A stretch of 23,982 bases of DNA. Origin: Syntrophomonadaceae bacterium. Its GTDB lineage: Bacteria; Bacillota; Syntrophomonadia; Syntrophomonadales; Syntrophomonadaceae. A model generated the notes under the pieces. That model searched no databases, had not been told where the DNA came from, and was given only the letters and a program-made list of their open reading frames with translations. Below are positions 22,860 to 23,982 of this stretch, piece by piece; position 1 is the first letter of the stretch; every line of letters begins with the position of its first letter. The position numbers and the translations under genes are program-made. The stretch is taken from positions 1 to 23,982 of the forward strand of contig JAQVWB010000007.1 of the NCBI GenBank assembly GCA_028698695.1. Direction: 5' to 3'.

Positions 22860-23982
22860 AAGTTTTCGTGGAAAACTGACCGGCAGCTATTTATTACTTA
22901 TAATTGTACTGCTTATTATTGCCGGCGGTCTGGTATTCAGCAGTTTCAAAAGTTACTATATGCAAAATCTGGAGTCAAGGCTTACCCGGGAAGCTTATTT
23001 GATTGCTGACATGGCAAAATATATAGGAGACACCCCTGATGATTACAATAATCTATGTTTAACTGCCAGTCTGGATAGTGATACCCGCGTAAGTATTATT
23101 GATAAAAATGGTTTGGTATTGGGTGATTCACAATTTGAAATCAGCCGGATGGATATCCACAAGTCCAGACCGGAAGTATATACAGCTCTGCAGGGCAAAG
23201 CAGGAGTAGCAATACGTTACAGTACTACCGAGAAAATTAATATGTTATATGTAGCCGTACCTTTTGAAAACCAGACTCAGAACGGGGTAATCAGAATGGC
23301 TATCCCTCTGGCTGAACTGGCTGCTATTAATAATCGAATTTTCACCATAATGTTATTTGCTTTGTTCATATCTGCAATGCTTGCCACTCTTCTAAGCCTG
23401 TTAATGGCCAAAAGGTTTTCCGCGCCGCTGCATGAAATCACCGTTATGATTCAGGATATGACCGCCGATAATCTTGATCAAAGAATACTCTATCAAGCTG
23501 ATGATGAACTGGGCATTCTGGTCAGCGCTTTTAACAATATGGCTGAACATATCGAGCGGGGGATCAGTGAAATAAATGAAGTGAAAAATCGCCTTGAAGC
23601 CCTGTTGGATAACACTGTGAATGGGATTTTGATGGTTGATGTTGATGCGGTAATTCGTTATGTTAATCCGGTGGCACTGGCTTTGCTGAATATTAAGGAT
23701 AACATTATTGGTCGAAGTAGTGTGGAGGTTATTAATAACTTTGAAATTATAGAAACTATTGATCAGGTCAAAAATGAACTGCAGCCATTACGCAAGGAAA
23801 TCATTTTGCATAACCTGGATGAGAAAATTGTAGAGGTTAACATTGTTCCAGTTATGAATGCCAACCATTTTATACAGGGCATTCTGGTAGTTCTAAATGA
23901 TATCAGCGAACTTAAAAGGCTGGAGCAGGTGCGTAAAGATTTTGTCAGTAATGTATCTCATGAATTAAAAACCCCGTTAGCT
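22852..23982 (+). CDS. PhoR/PnpS/WalK-type sensor histidine kinase, 3' end outside window
   Basis: An ATG at 22852 with GAGGGA 7 bases upstream opens a frame that runs 377 codons to the window end. Domains in order: membrane helix 1 (13-33), an extracellular sensor domain (about 35-160), membrane helix 2 (164-186), HAMP (187-240), a PAS domain (about 246-355) and the start of the dimerisation/phospho-acceptor domain with S-H-E-L-K-T-P and His370. The ATP-binding domain is outside the window. The gene overlaps the response-regulator stop by 8 bases, so the two proteins are translationally coupled and form one two-component system. HAMP plus PAS fits PhoR/PnpS or WalK; the signal is not readable from sequence. 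Confidence 0.93.
   Translation, partial: MFRSFRGKLTGSYLLLIIVLLIIAGGLVFSSFKSYYMQNLESRLTREAYLIADMAKYIGDTPDDYNNLCLTASLDSDTRVSIIDKNGLVLGDSQFEISRMDIHKSRPEVYTALQGKAGVAIRYSTTEKINMLYVAVPFENQTQNGVIRMAIPLAELAAINNRIFTIMLFALFISAMLATLLSLLMAKRFSAPLHEITVMIQDMTADNLDQRILYQADDELGILVSAFNNMAEHIERGISEINEVKNRLEALLDNTVNGILMVDVDAVIRYVNPVALALLNIKDNIIGRSSVEVINNFEIIETIDQVKNELQPLRKEIILHNLDEKIVEVNIVPVMNANHFIQGILVVLNDISELKRLEQVRKDFVSNVSHELKTPLA

Overview
The window looks like a chromosomal segment of an endospore-forming, Gram-positive anaerobe of the class Clostridia, possibly a syntrophomonad-type organism. Spore formation is indicated by a YhcN/YlaJ-type sporulation lipoprotein, a CgeB-like spore-maturation glycosyltransferase and the Veg-KsgA-YabE neighbourhood. 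Promoters are of the sigma-A type and Shine-Dalgarno (SD) sites are strong. Several genes start with TTG or GTG. No rRNA, tRNA, CRISPR array, prophage or intact insertion sequence was recognised. The species placement is inference.

Left third (1-7466, all minus strand): a three-gene cluster reads leftwards. Two small multispanning membrane proteins (Yip1-like, then an unrecognised one) are followed 22 bases later by a giant gene. That gene starts at a TTG (6319-6321) and stays open for at least 2107 codons until it leaves the window. Its product has a signal/anchor segment, a beta-rich domain, a Gly/Pro hinge, about 12 acidic repeats, 112 consecutive in-register pentapeptides of the form G-aromatic-(D/N)-x-x, helical and hydrophobic regions, seven Gly-rich 15-residue repeats and a helical tail. 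This is the most striking object in the window.

Middle (7581-12943): a divergent promoter drives lemA and a DUF2207-type membrane protein, closed by a terminator. Next are an AI-2E-family permease on the plus strand and, facing it on the minus strand, a patatin-like lipase, a 52-residue ribbon-helix-helix protein and a small helical protein.

Spore-surface block (13014-17813, minus strand): a Cys-containing coat-like protein, a GT2-like and a GT-B glycosyltransferase in tandem, a CgeB-like protein and a coiled-coil protein. Three of these transcription units have upstream sequences that fit the sigma-K consensus (mACm, 16 bases, CATAnnnTA). This suggests late mother-cell expression of a coat glycosylation set.

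Right part (18029-23982): veg with a strong sigma-A promoter, ksgA, a yhcN/ylaJ-type lipoprotein gene and yabE (G5/3D) lie on the minus strand, separated by intergenic regions rich in short inverted TCAGGT repeats. The usual rnmV and yabG are absent from the positions they hold in Bacillus subtilis. On the plus strand a PhoB/WalR-type response regulator overlaps a PhoR/PnpS-type sensor kinase that is cut by the window end just after its phospho-acceptor histidine.
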